DNA of 64,000 nt from Diatrype stigma (lineage: Eukaryota; Ascomycota; Sordariomycetes; Xylariales; Diatrypaceae). Below are positions 50,073 to 60,174 of the stretch, one piece after another (the stretch's first letter is position 1; every line of letters starts with the position of its first letter). The notes below the pieces were generated by a model. It did no database searches. It saw only the letters and a program-made list of their open reading frames with translations, and was not told the DNA's origin. The DNA lies in NCBI GenBank assembly GCA_022225965.2, contig JAKJXP020000088.1:1-64000 (forward strand). The letters are read 5' to 3'. The position numbers were made by a program, and so were the translations under genes.

Positions 50073-51079
50073 ATGGCGTTACATTCTGCCGCCGCAGACA
50101 ATTCCAAGCTAATCTGTATGTTGTGTCGCCCACCTCCTTTTTTTAGCCCCTCCAATCACCTGCGCCTATGCAGGCACACATGCAACCAAGTCGAGATGGC
50201 GACATGACGTGACGTGACGTGACGAGACGAGACGAGACGCACAGGCTAACCACCACAACAGTCGCTCCGGCCGGCACGGAAGCGCACGGCCAGGCGGAGC
50301 AGTTCACCAAGGCGGGGCCCCTGACGCGGCGGGACCTGGACGCGACATCGCCGATCCGGCAGTTCCACCGGTGGTTCGGCGAGGCGCAGCGGTCGGGCCT
50401 GCCCGGGTGCGCCCACCCGGAGACGTGCTGCCTGGCGACGGCGGCGCTGCCCTCGGGCCGCGTGTCGTCGCGCGTCGTCTACCTCAAGGAGCTGGAGGAC
50501 GAGAGCGCCCGCGGCAGCGGCAGCGGCAGCGGCAGCGGCAGCGGCTTCGTCGTCTACAGCAACTTCGGCACCAGCCGCAAGGCCGCCGACCTCGCCACCA
50601 ACCCCTGGGCCAGCCTGACCTTCTGGTGGGAAGGGCTCGAGCGCCAGGTCCGCGTCGAGGGCCGCGCGGCCCGCCTCACCCCCGAGGAGAGCCAGGCCTA
50701 CTTCGACACCCGCGTCCGCGGGAGCCGCATCGGCGCCTGGGCTAGCCGCCAGAGCCAGGTCCTGCGGCCGTCCAACAGCGCCGACAATAACAACGGCGGC
50801 AGCAGCAGCAGCGGCAGCAAAGATAAAGACGATGCTGATGACGCGGACGACGGGCGGAAGGAGCTGGAAGGGTGGGTGAGTGAGGCGGAGGAGCGGTTTC
50901 AGGGCGAAGAGCGGATACCAGTGCCCGAGTATTGGGGCGGGCTACGCATCATCCCCGAGTCGGTCGAGTTTTGGCAAGGGAGGCCGAACCGGCTGCACGA
51001 TCGGTTTCTCTACACAAAGGAAGAAGGCACAACAAAGGATGGGGGTGCCGTGTGGACTCTGAATCGGCTGAGCCCGTGA
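50073..51079 (+). CDS. PDX3: Pyridoxamine 5'-phosphate oxidase
   Basis: A 43-nt first exon (50073-50115, MALHSAAADNSKLI) splices over a 146-nt intron to 50262-51079, giving 286 residues. The junction KLIFAPAGTEAHGQAEQFTK reads like fungal family members and is why I prefer this start over the in-frame ATG at 50219, which lies inside the intron. Core features: the FMN-binding split barrel (AALPSGRVSSRVVYLK, FVVYSNFGTSRKAADLATNP, ASLTFWWEGLERQVRVEG), the GSRIGAWASRQSQV segment, and a C-terminal PNPO block with PEYWGGLRIIPESVEFWQGR and NRLHDRF. From family knowledge, it oxidises pyridoxine and pyridoxamine phosphates to pyridoxal phosphate in the cytosol, using FMN and oxygen. Oddities: a (GS)n run at about residues 88-98 and an acidic Asn/Ser/Asp-rich insertion after SQVLRPSN, both likely surface loops. 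Confidence 0.93.
50204..50238. repeat. TGACG tandem repeat in the oxidase gene's intron
   Basis: TGACG units (about four), passing into GAGAC units, sit near the acceptor of the oxidase gene's intron. The overlapping TGACGT sequences match the core of CRE/bZIP sites, but slippage alone would explain the repeat. Confidence 0.85.
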
Positions 51080-52129
51080 GGTGGTCCATTCTTTGTTTGT
51101 CGAGTCGAAAGATCATTTGCAACTGCATAGCCCCCGATTGATGGGGGATGAACAAGTTCATGAAATATTGTTTCGCAGTCCCTCTGTCGCCGAGACCTTG
51201 ATTAGGCTTTATACCCGTCCTCTTGTTGAGGACCGGCTTGTGATCATCTATCGCTCAGATTTCCATCTCGAGCTGCGCCATGGGTGCGATAGTCTTGGTG
51301 CCAGTAGCACAATTCAACTTCCGTCGAGTTCTACAAAGCAGGAAGATTGGTTGGTGACAGAACATTTCAGTATCTATTAAAACTACGCTACGAGCTGAAT
51401 ACATCACAACTGCGAAAAGCTTTCCTTCAGACATGTAGCCCTAAAACCCTGTTTGTATATTGTCAACCTATGCACGCCATTGCACAATCTCGAGATATTA
51501 TAAGGTACTATGGCCATGTCTCACTAGTAAGTTAGCCTGGCCAAGAGGGTTCATTATTACAGAACGCAGAACGCAGAACGCAGTTCTGAGACATTGTCCC
51601 ATTGCAGGCCGTTAACAATGACGAGCTCCCATTCCTCGGCCGCATCTTGTGGGTAGCAGGCCTTTGTCTCTGAAATATGTAAAGGTAAAGCTTCTGCATT
51701 CAATAAGCTCGCCACGATACCATGGCATATAGTTGATATGGCCGTTTTCATCATGCTGCCAAATCGGTCGAGGTTTTCACAAAGCCGAGGGGGTTTTCTT
51801 TGTCTGCGCTTTGGTTGCATAATAAAACGTAGTATAATACATTCCCATGCGTATTCCTTCTTGGTCTCTTCTCGGGTCGCTATTGTTTGTTATGATACCT
51901 GTGAGATTGCCCCTATATCGTTGAAACGGCATCATCGTGCCCCCTATTTCAAGAAGCAGCAGTGATTTTCTGGCTGTCATGATTATCGACAGCCGGTCAG
52001 GTATACAGATCTTTTCTACAGGCCGTGGTGAGAGTCGAAAGGCAGGGGCCGAGTTCTCACGGAGTCACTGAATATACCCATACACAGCTCCTCTGTATTT
52101 CTTAAAGGCGACTATAGCAGGCAGGCATC
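51080..52129. other. Intergenic region
   Basis: About 1 kb between the oxidase gene and the mosaic-protein gene. Short open frames occur on both strands (51081-51380 +, 51557-51820 -), but none has a recognisable domain or splice context. A small GCAGAAC repeat lies at about 51562-51582. Confidence 0.55.
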
Positions 52130-55100
52130 ATGAGCAACCAGCAAATCTTAAGGGATATCCGAGGAAGACGTGCTGTGCTTACGCAGGCGGTGACGGCTTT
52201 CAATACCTTCCTGAATGACGCCACAAAGTTCCCGACAAATGGAAGTGCAGTCGACTACAAAACGATCCAAGAGCTCGTGAATAAGCACTATGCGACTGCT
52301 CTACAAAGCCACATGGCGATTGCCCAGCGCTTTGCGGAGGCCAATACAGTAGACACTCTAAAGTTCAATGTGAGACTTAATATCAAAGATCCCGCGGAGC
52401 GGCAAGAATGCCAGGACATTCTCAAAGAGCATGCTGCCTATCTCGCGATGGTTGTCGATGCGATAGACAGCAAATGGAATATCGACTGGGGAGCATCCAG
52501 TAAAGAGATCCAGGACAACTCGGACTGGGTGACGGGAAAGCTGGACAGAGCGACCAAGGACCATTTCAAGACCGGTCAACATGGAGATATACTCAAACTC
52601 TACAAGAGGTATGCGGATTGGTTGGGCACCCAGCAAAGCGCCTTGTCGAAGCTGGTCGCATCCAATGGCGGCAGTAGCCAAAGTCAACAAAACAACGCCA
52701 GTAAGCCAGCCAGTACGTCAACCGCAGCCAATACATCAACCGCCGCCAATACATCAACCGCCGCCAATACGCAAAAGCCGGCCAGTAGACCAAAGCCAAC
52801 CAGTACATCAACCGCCGCCAATACATCAACCGCCGCCAATACGCAAAAGCCAGCCAGTACGTCAACCGCCGGCAATGCGTCAACGGCAACCGCCACCGTC
52901 AATGTTGGTGGGTGGTATGGAGATGGAGATGGGAGGGAAGATAAGCTCATGACCAACATGCTGTACGAGGATATTGTCAATAACTTCGACGCTTACTGGG
53001 CGGCAAACCATGAGGACATCTTGAAGGGAGACGGGGCCCATACTTCCATGCTTACCGATTACCTTGAGAATGCTCTGCAGGTCCTCGGAAAGACCGGTAA
53101 TGGGTTTGAGGATCAGATCATCCCAGGGCTCCTCCCCCCTCGTGATCTGGATCAGACATTCTCCCTGGAAGGTGCGAACAACTTCGATGATCACAAAGGA
53201 TGGAGGAACAAAAAGGGGTTCAACCATTACAAAGCCCTCCTGGGGGGCGATATGTCCTTATATGAGGAAACCCCTACGCCAGGGGTGTCGAGGCTGGATA
53301 ATCGGAGATACCAAACGGGGAAGCTAAAGGGTGGTGCGAACGGGAGCAAACGCGCACGCACGGCGGTGAACTTCCGGTACACCCAGCCAGGGGAGGAACT
53401 AGTAAGGCTGAGGTACCACCAAGGCTTGAGAAGGGGTACTCCAGCCGAACTGCGGCTTCTGCCGAAAGCCGTTTCGCAGGTGCAGGGCCTCAGGAACTTT
53501 GAGGTGATTCTGAACAACTTGCGAGAACCCGTCATGCTTCTAGGCAACGACCCTGACGAGCAGCCAAGACAAAAGAAAAACACCTTACGGCAGCTCCTCC
53601 GAGCGAGCATAGGACGTGCCAGATTACCCCAGGACTTCTCTGATATCGAGGGCGAGACCGATGTGGACCAGCTCAATGACTTGTTGGACGAAGTGGATTT
53701 GGAAATCAAGGACATAACGCAATCAGTGGAGGATTATATCGAGGACTACAGCACCGCGGTGACCACGCCAGACACCGCCGACCAATGGGAGGTAGACGGG
53801 CGCCGGTTCGAGGAAAACACGGATAGACCCGACGAGTGGGTACTGCAAGTCTTCCAACTTTGGTACCATCATAGCCGCCGACTTGCCTTGACCGACAGGC
53901 TGTTTGAGCTGAACGAGGCGACCGAAGCAGAGCTCCTGAACGCGGAGCGGGACAGGCTTCAAGGCCTCCAACTCCACGAGCGGGTGTGGAACATATGGGA
54001 CATGATCCACAGCAACAAGGACATGAGGCCTAGAGCGAGCCAGACAACCAAGGCGTACAACGCGATGCGTCGCAGACGTCGTACGGCCCTCATAGGGATA
54101 TGGGACAAGGAAATCCAGGGCATAGAGAACGAGGTGAAAAGGCTGACTCGCCGCCCACGAAGCCAGTCCACTACTGGGCAGAAGTCCCCCACTACTCAGC
54201 AAGAGCCTCCCGCCAAACCACCGCCTAGCTCCTCTCGGCCTGCCGCCCAACCCCCGGCCCCAGCCCGGGTCCCCGATAGCGAGGCGGTCCGGCTGTCGGA
54301 AACGCTCAACGCGCTCATAGGGCTGCGGGCCTCGTACGCCGCCTCGCGCGCCGACGACGTGGCGGCGCGGGACAAGCTCGACAGCGAGGACCCGCTCAGC
54401 TTCCACCGGATCAACCAGTACAACATCAACATCCGGGTCAACAACCAGATCATCTGGTCGTTGGACGCGCGGATCGAGCAGATCCACGCCGGGACCTACA
54501 ACCCGGCCGACAAGGACGCCAGCAAGCGGCCCTTCGACCCGGCGCCCTTCGACGCGCGGGAGCAGCACGTCGATCCGCCTGTCAAGAAGAGGCGCCTGCC
54601 GCTGGGCATCACGAGCTACGCGCCCGGTCCCATGCCGGGGGAACATCCCATGCCGGGTATGCCACGAGTTCTGATTGGTGGGCGTCATTATGGCAATGCC
54701 GGGTACTACACGGACCCTCAGCCTCCCCCTCCCGCCATAGATTGGCCGTACGGTCCGGACCCGGACGATCCTTCAAACAGCCCTCCACACAGCCCTCCTC
54801 CTCCTCCTCCTCCTCCTCCCCCTCCCCCTCCCCCTTCTCCTCCAAACGACACGAGAGGCCCGAGAAGCCCGAAAGGCCCAACCAGCCCTCCGACTCCCCC
54901 TCCAAAGGACACGAGAGGCCCGAGAAGCCCGAGAGGCCCAACCAGCCCTCCGAGACCTCCAGGGCCAACCACGCCCCCTGGGACCCCCAAGCATCCCGGG
55001 CTTCCCCCGTTACCCCAGCGACCCCTAACTCCAACGAACACCCGCACCACTTCCTTGAAAAACACCCAGGACACGCTCGACCGGCTGAAACAGAAATTAG

Positions 55101-56530
55101 CGGACCAGGAGGCATCATTGAAGGCAGCGGGGGAGAAGGCAAAGGCGGCGAGAAAAAGGAAGGCGGCGAGGAGGGCCCAGAGGGTCCCTGCCCCGAACCC
55201 GGACGAAGAGAAGGCGAAGCGAAAGGCGGCGGCAGACGCGAAAGCCAAACCGGACGCAGATGCGAAAGCCAGGCAGAGGGCGAGAGCGAGAGCGGATTTG
55301 CAGGCACGACGGGACGCGTTGGCCAAGGCGCAAGCAGAGGCGCAGGCACGTCGGGATGCGGCGGCCAATGCGGAAGCAGACGCCAAGGCACGACGGGACG
55401 CGGCGCGCTCAGCGGCGAATAGTGCTCGTGCAGCAACGGATCCTCAAGCAGCAGCGGATGCCCAAGCAGCAGCGGACGCCCAAGCAGCAGCGGATCTGCA
55501 AGCAGCAGCGGACGCTCAAGCAGCAGCGGACGCCCAAGCAGCAGCGGACGCCCAAGCAGCAGCGGATCTGCAAGCAGCAGCGGACGCTCAAGCAGCAGCG
55601 GACGCCCAAGCAGCAGCGGACGCCCAAGCAGCAGCGGACGCCCAAGCAGCAGCGGACGCTCAAGTAGCAGCGGACGCCCAAGCAGCAGCGGATCTGCAAG
55701 CAGCAATAGACGCCGGCCAAGCCAAGACGCCGCCCATAGCATCGACGGCCACCCAGGTGGCAACGGTGCCAGCGAACCCGGCCGTGGATGCGGCGCGGCA
55801 GGCCGGCCTCGACGACACGGACCCGATCCCGGGCTCGGACGGGTGGCCGGCGCTCAAGCGCATGTTGCGGCGCGTGGCGATCGCGGCCAGCGCGCGCAAG
55901 GTCCGGGAGGACATGAACACGCTAGCACCATCGGCGAGCAGCAGCGGCCTCCGACCGCCGCCGAACACCAGCAGCAGCCAGACCGTGCAGGCCAACAACC
56001 AGGGCGCGTGGATGTACGGGCGGCCGACGGGGCCGGGAGCGACGCGGCAACAGGCGGACATGCTGGCGCGGTGGCGTGCGGCGTTCCCGCACGGGCGGAA
56101 GGTCCTCACCACGCCGGGCGACGACCTGCTGTGCGCGCTGTACGCGTCGGTGCTGAGCATACAATCGCAGCACCCGGACATCCCCGCGCCGTCGATCCAG
56201 GAGCTGCAGCAGCTCAACCTGTCGGACCCGGCGCAGCTGGCGATCAAGCAGATGATGGACCAGCTGGACCCGGTGCGCGGGGGCGGGAACTATAACCTGA
56301 CCATCGACCACATCGCGGCCTTGATCGCGGCGTGGGCCACGCGCAATGGCTACGCCTTCACCGTCTGCGTCGAGATTAAGAGCCCCGACGGCGACAGGAC
56401 CCCGGTCTTCTACAGCGGCGGTAGCAACGTGCCTATCGAGGAGACCCGCGTCTTGTGGCTTTATCACAACAACAGCGGCCACTACTCTGGGTTGCGGCAG
56501 CTCCTCCCGGGGGAAACGGGATATCGTTGA
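52130..56530 (+). CDS. Large mosaic protein with candidate C-terminal OTU/papain-like cysteine protease domain
   Basis: Single exon, 1466 residues; the function is not established. Order of parts: a helical N-terminal region (1-180) I do not recognise; a Thr/Ala/Asn repeat (TSTAAN, about 195-250); a second unknown region (about 255-680); a Pro/Ser linker; a short helical unit (about 715-800); a probable nuclear localisation signal PPVKKRRLPL near residue 818; a polyproline and TRGPRSP repeat zone (about 885-960); a coiled coil; 17 or so Ala/Gln/Asp hexapeptides (AAADAQ, about 1104-1192); then a C-terminal domain (about 1300-1466). That domain has GDDLLCALYASVLSIQSQ (Cys1335) and LWLYHNNSGHYSGLRQ (His1451). 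Spacing and context resemble the Cys and His of OTU-type deubiquitinases, so a cysteine protease acting on ubiquitin-like proteins is my inference. Codon use differs between parts: mixed in the N-terminal half, nearly all G/C-ending in the C-terminal domain. No signal peptide is seen. Confidence 0.6.
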   Translation: MSNQQILRDIRGRRAVLTQAVTAFNTFLNDATKFPTNGSAVDYKTIQELVNKHYATALQSHMAIAQRFAEANTVDTLKFNVRLNIKDPAERQECQDILKEHAAYLAMVVDAIDSKWNIDWGASSKEIQDNSDWVTGKLDRATKDHFKTGQHGDILKLYKRYADWLGTQQSALSKLVASNGGSSQSQQNNASKPASTSTAANTSTAANTSTAANTQKPASRPKPTSTSTAANTSTAANTQKPASTSTAGNASTATATVNVGGWYGDGDGREDKLMTNMLYEDIVNNFDAYWAANHEDILKGDGAHTSMLTDYLENALQVLGKTGNGFEDQIIPGLLPPRDLDQTFSLEGANNFDDHKGWRNKKGFNHYKALLGGDMSLYEETPTPGVSRLDNRRYQTGKLKGGANGSKRARTAVNFRYTQPGEELVRLRYHQGLRRGTPAELRLLPKAVSQVQGLRNFEVILNNLREPVMLLGNDPDEQPRQKKNTLRQLLRASIGRARLPQDFSDIEGETDVDQLNDLLDEVDLEIKDITQSVEDYIEDYSTAVTTPDTADQWEVDGRRFEENTDRPDEWVLQVFQLWYHHSRRLALTDRLFELNEATEAELLNAERDRLQGLQLHERVWNIWDMIHSNKDMRPRASQTTKAYNAMRRRRRTALIGIWDKEIQGIENEVKRLTRRPRSQSTTGQKSPTTQQEPPAKPPPSSSRPAAQPPAPARVPDSEAVRLSETLNALIGLRASYAASRADDVAARDKLDSEDPLSFHRINQYNINIRVNNQIIWSLDARIEQIHAGTYNPADKDASKRPFDPAPFDAREQHVDPPVKKRRLPLGITSYAPGPMPGEHPMPGMPRVLIGGRHYGNAGYYTDPQPPPPAIDWPYGPDPDDPSNSPPHSPPPPPPPPPPPPPPSPPNDTRGPRSPKGPTSPPTPPPKDTRGPRSPRGPTSPPRPPGPTTPPGTPKHPGLPPLPQRPLTPTNTRTTSLKNTQDTLDRLKQKLADQEASLKAAGEKAKAARKRKAARRAQRVPAPNPDEEKAKRKAAADAKAKPDADAKARQRARARADLQARRDALAKAQAEAQARRDAAANAEADAKARRDAARSAANSARAATDPQAAADAQAAADAQAAADLQAAADAQAAADAQAAADAQAAADLQAAADAQAAADAQAAADAQAAADAQAAADAQVAADAQAAADLQAAIDAGQAKTPPIASTATQVATVPANPAVDAARQAGLDDTDPIPGSDGWPALKRMLRRVAIAASARKVREDMNTLAPSASSSGLRPPPNTSSSQTVQANNQGAWMYGRPTGPGATRQQADMLARWRAAFPHGRKVLTTPGDDLLCALYASVLSIQSQHPDIPAPSIQELQQLNLSDPAQLAIKQMMDQLDPVRGGGNYNLTIDHIAALIAAWATRNGYAFTVCVEIKSPDGDRTPVFYSGGSNVPIEETRVLWLYHNNSGHYSGLRQLLPGETGYR
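52713..52889 (+). repeat. 18-nt coding repeat (TSTAAN)
   Basis: ACATCAACCGCCGCCAAT units, partly arranged in a larger unit with CAAAAGCCAGCCAGTACG, encode TSTAAN and QKPAS blocks in the mosaic protein. Confidence 0.9.
54793..54842 (+). repeat. CCT/CCC polyproline repeat
   Basis: CCT and CCC triplets encode an uninterrupted proline run of about fourteen in the mosaic protein, followed by two copies of a NDTRGPRSP-type unit (about 54846-54955). Confidence 0.9.
55438..55704 (+). repeat. 18-nt coding repeat (AAADAQ)
   Basis: GCAGCGGACGCCCAAGCA units in direct tandem, with GATCTG and GACGCT variants in a regular pattern, encode Ala-Ala-Ala-Asp-Ala/Leu-Gln hexapeptides. The higher-order order of variants shows block duplications of several units at once. 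Confidence 0.93.
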
Positions 56531-57080
56531 AGCTAGGGGCATGTGAAGCGGACCCGACGGTGTGATCGAGGCATCGGAGTCACAGTGTGTGGTTTCGAGT
56601 ACGGTCGGAGGAGTTCCTTTGATTCTGTTTGTTGGATGGATGGATGGATGGGTAGATGGACAATGCCTTTGTCAGTGACCGGGTCATCATGAGGTGGAAT
56701 GGAAGACCAAGTACCTACCTAGGGAGGTAGCAAAGTGGACTTGTCCGACCTATGCAATATTAGCATGACGTTTCATTTGTTCATTGAAAAATACATACGG
56801 TTATTCTTGTGCTATCTATCGTTTCCCGCAACATCAACCTCGCAAGTAGACGTAGGCGCGCACATGTAGCGAATTCTCATATCCATTCATTCCTGCCTAT
56901 GTAATTTGGGGGGCCCTCCAGAAACGCCCACTTGCACAAATACCACAATCCACAACGCCCAATGCGTGGGCCCCCTCGAAGTGCCATACTCATCATTAAT
57001 TTACATTCGAACCCGTGCGGTAAATGGCCAGTACCTTTTGCGCGCGTGTGCCATAGTGTCTGTCCAGAAAAATATGGGTA
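56531..57080. other. Intergenic region between convergent genes
   Basis: Shared 3' flank of the mosaic-protein gene and PPG1. It contains a (GGAT)n run at about 56634-56655. No gene is seen. Confidence 0.65.
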
Positions 57081-58559
57081 TCAAAGGAAGTAGTCCGCCA
57101 CCGGTTTCTTAGCGGGCATCCCTCTCGAATCCTGGGGTGCCGCCTGGAATACCCGGTACCTTCGGGCTGGGCCGTTCTTGAGCCCATCTCCTCCCTCCAT
57201 CATGACGCCGCGCATGACACCGCCGTCGCTCCGTCCGACGTCACCGTTGCTGCGGCTCAGCACGCTCTCCCCTCCGCCATCTTCGGAGAGTTCTAGCACG
57301 GCGGCGACGTTGCCACAGCGGTAGCAGTAGTTTGGGGCCGACCACACGGTCACGATGCTCGCATCGAACATCTCCTTAAAACCTTCCATGACAAGCTGGT
57401 GAGCTCGCGCGATGAGCGACAAGTCGTTCCTGTGATTGAAAACCTTGACAATATCATGTCCAAATAGGAAGCCTGCGCCGCGCGGCGAGAGACCCCAGCC
57501 GTCTATCTCATCCGGGTCTGACCAAAGAAGATCACACATAGCTCCTTCGTGGGGCACCTCTTGCTTCCGATCGAGCAGGCGTATCTTATCGACTGTGTCG
57601 ATGAGCGGTGACAAGCCCCCATGTACGCAAAGCACTGCGCCGGCAGGATTTCCGTTGCTACCTCCGCTTGATCCCGATGCGCCAGATCCAGGTGGACCGG
57701 TCTTGGACGGGGTGCCGTTCGGACTGCTTTGTTGCTGCTCTCTGTTATTGTGGCGGGAAAAGTAACTGATTCTGTCTCCATCTGCATTGCAGACTTCTAT
57801 CTCCAGATCCTCATCCTTGTACCATTCTGCTGTTGTAGCATCGTTAGACGGCGTGAGGTGATGAGCTGCGCCGAGGACAATAGCACCGAGCGCAAGATAA
57901 TCGAAGATATCACAGCAGTATCGCCATACATTTGCACTGCCGTATTTTCTGAGGCATTCGTCGTAGAAGCCATAGACTGTGGTGATTTGGCGAGATTCAT
58001 GATTGCCCCGAATGAGGGTCATGCGGTCGGGGTATCGAACTTTGAGGCATAGCAGTAGGAGAAAGGATTCGAGGGAGTAGAAACCGCGATCGACAAAGTC
58101 ACCTATGGCATTTGGAATATTAGCGACCAGGCTGGGTATGAGATACCTAGGTAGTGTTTCCTATAGAGTTCCATACCCATAAACAAATAGTTGGTATCCG
58201 GGGGGTCGCCACCGACTCGGAACAACTCCATTAAGTCGTGAAACTGCCCATGAATATCGCCACATATCTGCGAATGACTGCGTCAGTGGTTTCGCGCTCT
58301 TCTTTCATGGGTATACAGCACGACATACCGTGACTGGGGCGGCAACTGTCACGATGTTACCCTCCTCGATCAGGAGCTCTCGAGCTTTGTGGCAGAGTTC
58401 TCGAACCTGGGCTTCTGGTATTGGGCGGCATGCCCGTAGCTGGGCGATCGCCCTATATTAATTGCGAACCACGGTCAGCGAAAACAGCACGCCGACTTCC
58501 CTACGCCCTACTCCCTTGCCATGGCTCGTGGGAGGTACTCACTGATCCAGGTCGCACAT
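57081..58559 (-). CDS. PPG1: PP2A-like serine/threonine protein phosphatase, Ppg1 type
   Basis: Four exons: 58559-58543 (17 nt), 58452-58329, 58267-58177 and 58102-57081, giving 417 residues. The start [21 protein letters not shown] matches Ppg1 N-termini. The metallophosphatase core is complete: [45 protein letters not shown], and [12 protein letters not shown]; the chain ends DYFL, the PP2A-family tail recognised by methylating and regulatory factors. From family knowledge, Ppg1 is the catalytic subunit of a Far/STRIPAK-type complex, with roles in hyphal development and cell fusion. A Ser/Gly/Pro/Gln-rich insertion (about residues 180-215) lies before LCVHGGLSP, and a Gly/Asp-rich loop precedes the C-terminal tail; both are typical places for fungal Ppg1 length variation. 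One intron carries a TACCTAGGTA palindrome. Confidence 0.92.
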
Positions 58560-60174
58560 ATCTGCGACGGTTAGGACGACGCGTCAGTCGGTTTGCAGAA
58601 CCAGGCAAGGCCGGACTTAGTGGCAGTGATCCTGTGAGTAGCAGAATGCAGTGCTTCTTCTGAGGTCATAACATAAAGTTAAGCGTCCGACGGTGTCTTG
58701 GTATTGATTGATGACTGTTCTGTGTATAGCCGATGTCGCATGAGTTTGTCAAGGCGGCAATAGCAGAAAACCGCAATAGCACCCCAACTTTAGAAGAATG
58801 GTTGATGATGGCGCCAAACTGACCTACTGCCACCCTCTCTGCCTCTATGAAGTACCTACATGTAGGTCGGGAGGTAGGTACATATGTAGGTACCTTGGTA
58901 TGTATGTACGGTACCTGCCCTAACTGCGGACCTAACAAAGTTAATTACATCCAATGTAGTTAGTTGCCAAGTCGTTACGGAAGACTACTGAAGTCATTTA
59001 CTATGGGCCATCGTTGGACCCCCTGTAACAGTTTACCTAGGTATTATATGTGGTCCAAGCTTAACTTTAAAACTGAGGCGGAGGCTGAAATGTAATAAGC
59101 CTCAAATGGACCTGACCTTTCACATGCAAGACCAATATGATTTTGTTTCAGGCCCAGGGGTCACTGAAGTTCAGCCTTAATGGGCTCATCGGCCCAAATG
59201 CCCGTGGTGATTAGTTTATTATGTCTCGACTTTTCCTACATATCTCAGAGTTCCCAAATGTAAGTTGACCGATATATGCTGCCGCCAGATGAACACATTA
59301 ATAAAGTAAGGTGTATCTAAGATAAGATGGAGCATAAGAAAGATGGCATGAATTAGTCATCAGTCTTGTTTACTTGTTGGATTTCCCATGCCACTTAACT
59401 TTAATAATGGAGAGGTAGGTGAACGTTTACACAGCCGCATACTATTGCCAGTAATTATCCATATCTGTTACAAGCCAGGTTGAATGAGTTCGAGGAAGAG
59501 GAAAAAAAGGAGGCAGACGAAAGAATGGACAACGAATAACCGAAAGACGACCTCACAAGGGGAAGGCACATTCGATCACTTGACTTGCTTAATAACTGCC
59601 TACTTACCTACCTACATGTAACAAGCAGGTCAGTGTGGCGAGAATAGCGGCCAGATCCAATTTCATGTCTCTTAAATTTTCGGAAAAATCAAACCCAAGA
59701 ACAGCCATAGAGAAAACCGGATTTTGTTGCTGCTAGCTAAAGTATAGGTGAGGTCGTAGCAATACTATGTTTCATTCCATTCACTATTCATTTACCCCTC
59801 TCCCCTCTCCCCCTTTTTCCTTTATCCACAGCTCTTCTCGCGAATAGGGGGATCCGATCCAGACCCAGAGTCATAAAGCAACCCGAGAATAGCAATGAGT
59901 CGACCGACGTAGCCCGACATGATTTATTGCATCACAATAATTTTCCTCGCTCCCCCCCTCTCCCTTTTTTTAATTTTATTTTCCTTATTCCCCCCTTCCC
60001 TGAACATCTCTCGTTAGTCATGCCTATCACATGCCCCATTGGTGTCATTAATACATATGATCATGAACTCATTCATTCATCCATTCGTCCATTCATTCTA
60101 TAAAGCAATCAATCGATCAAATCATCTATCTCCTTTATTTTTTCTCCCTCCGTTTTTGGCTTCGCCTTCTCTTT
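58560..60174. other. Intergenic region
   Basis: A 1.6-kb region upstream of PPG1 and downstream of CAP2. It holds TAGGTA-type motifs and a palindrome at 59034-59043, plus pyrimidine tracts at 59795-59825 and 59950-60000. A CTAACCGTCGCAG sequence directly before the PPG1 start codon looks like a splice acceptor and could end a 5'-UTR intron. No gene is seen. Confidence 0.55.

Noticed and set aside
50219..50261. ATG at 50219 as the start of the oxidase gene
   Set aside because: It lies inside the TGACG repeat and the predicted intron; the 43-nt upstream exon gives a family-like N-terminus in frame.
51557..51820. 87-codon minus-strand frame with fairly protein-like composition
   Set aside because: No recognisable family, no promoter or splice context, and it partly overlaps a small tandem repeat; too weak to list as a gene.
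55438..55704. CRISPR-like regular array
   Set aside because: The units are directly adjacent without spacers, encode a protein repeat in frame, and the genome is eukaryotic.
54609..55763. Minus-strand frame of 384 codons with LLLGRP repeats opposite the mosaic gene
   Set aside because: It is the reverse reading of the polyproline and AAADAQ repeats, which lack stop codons on the other strand.
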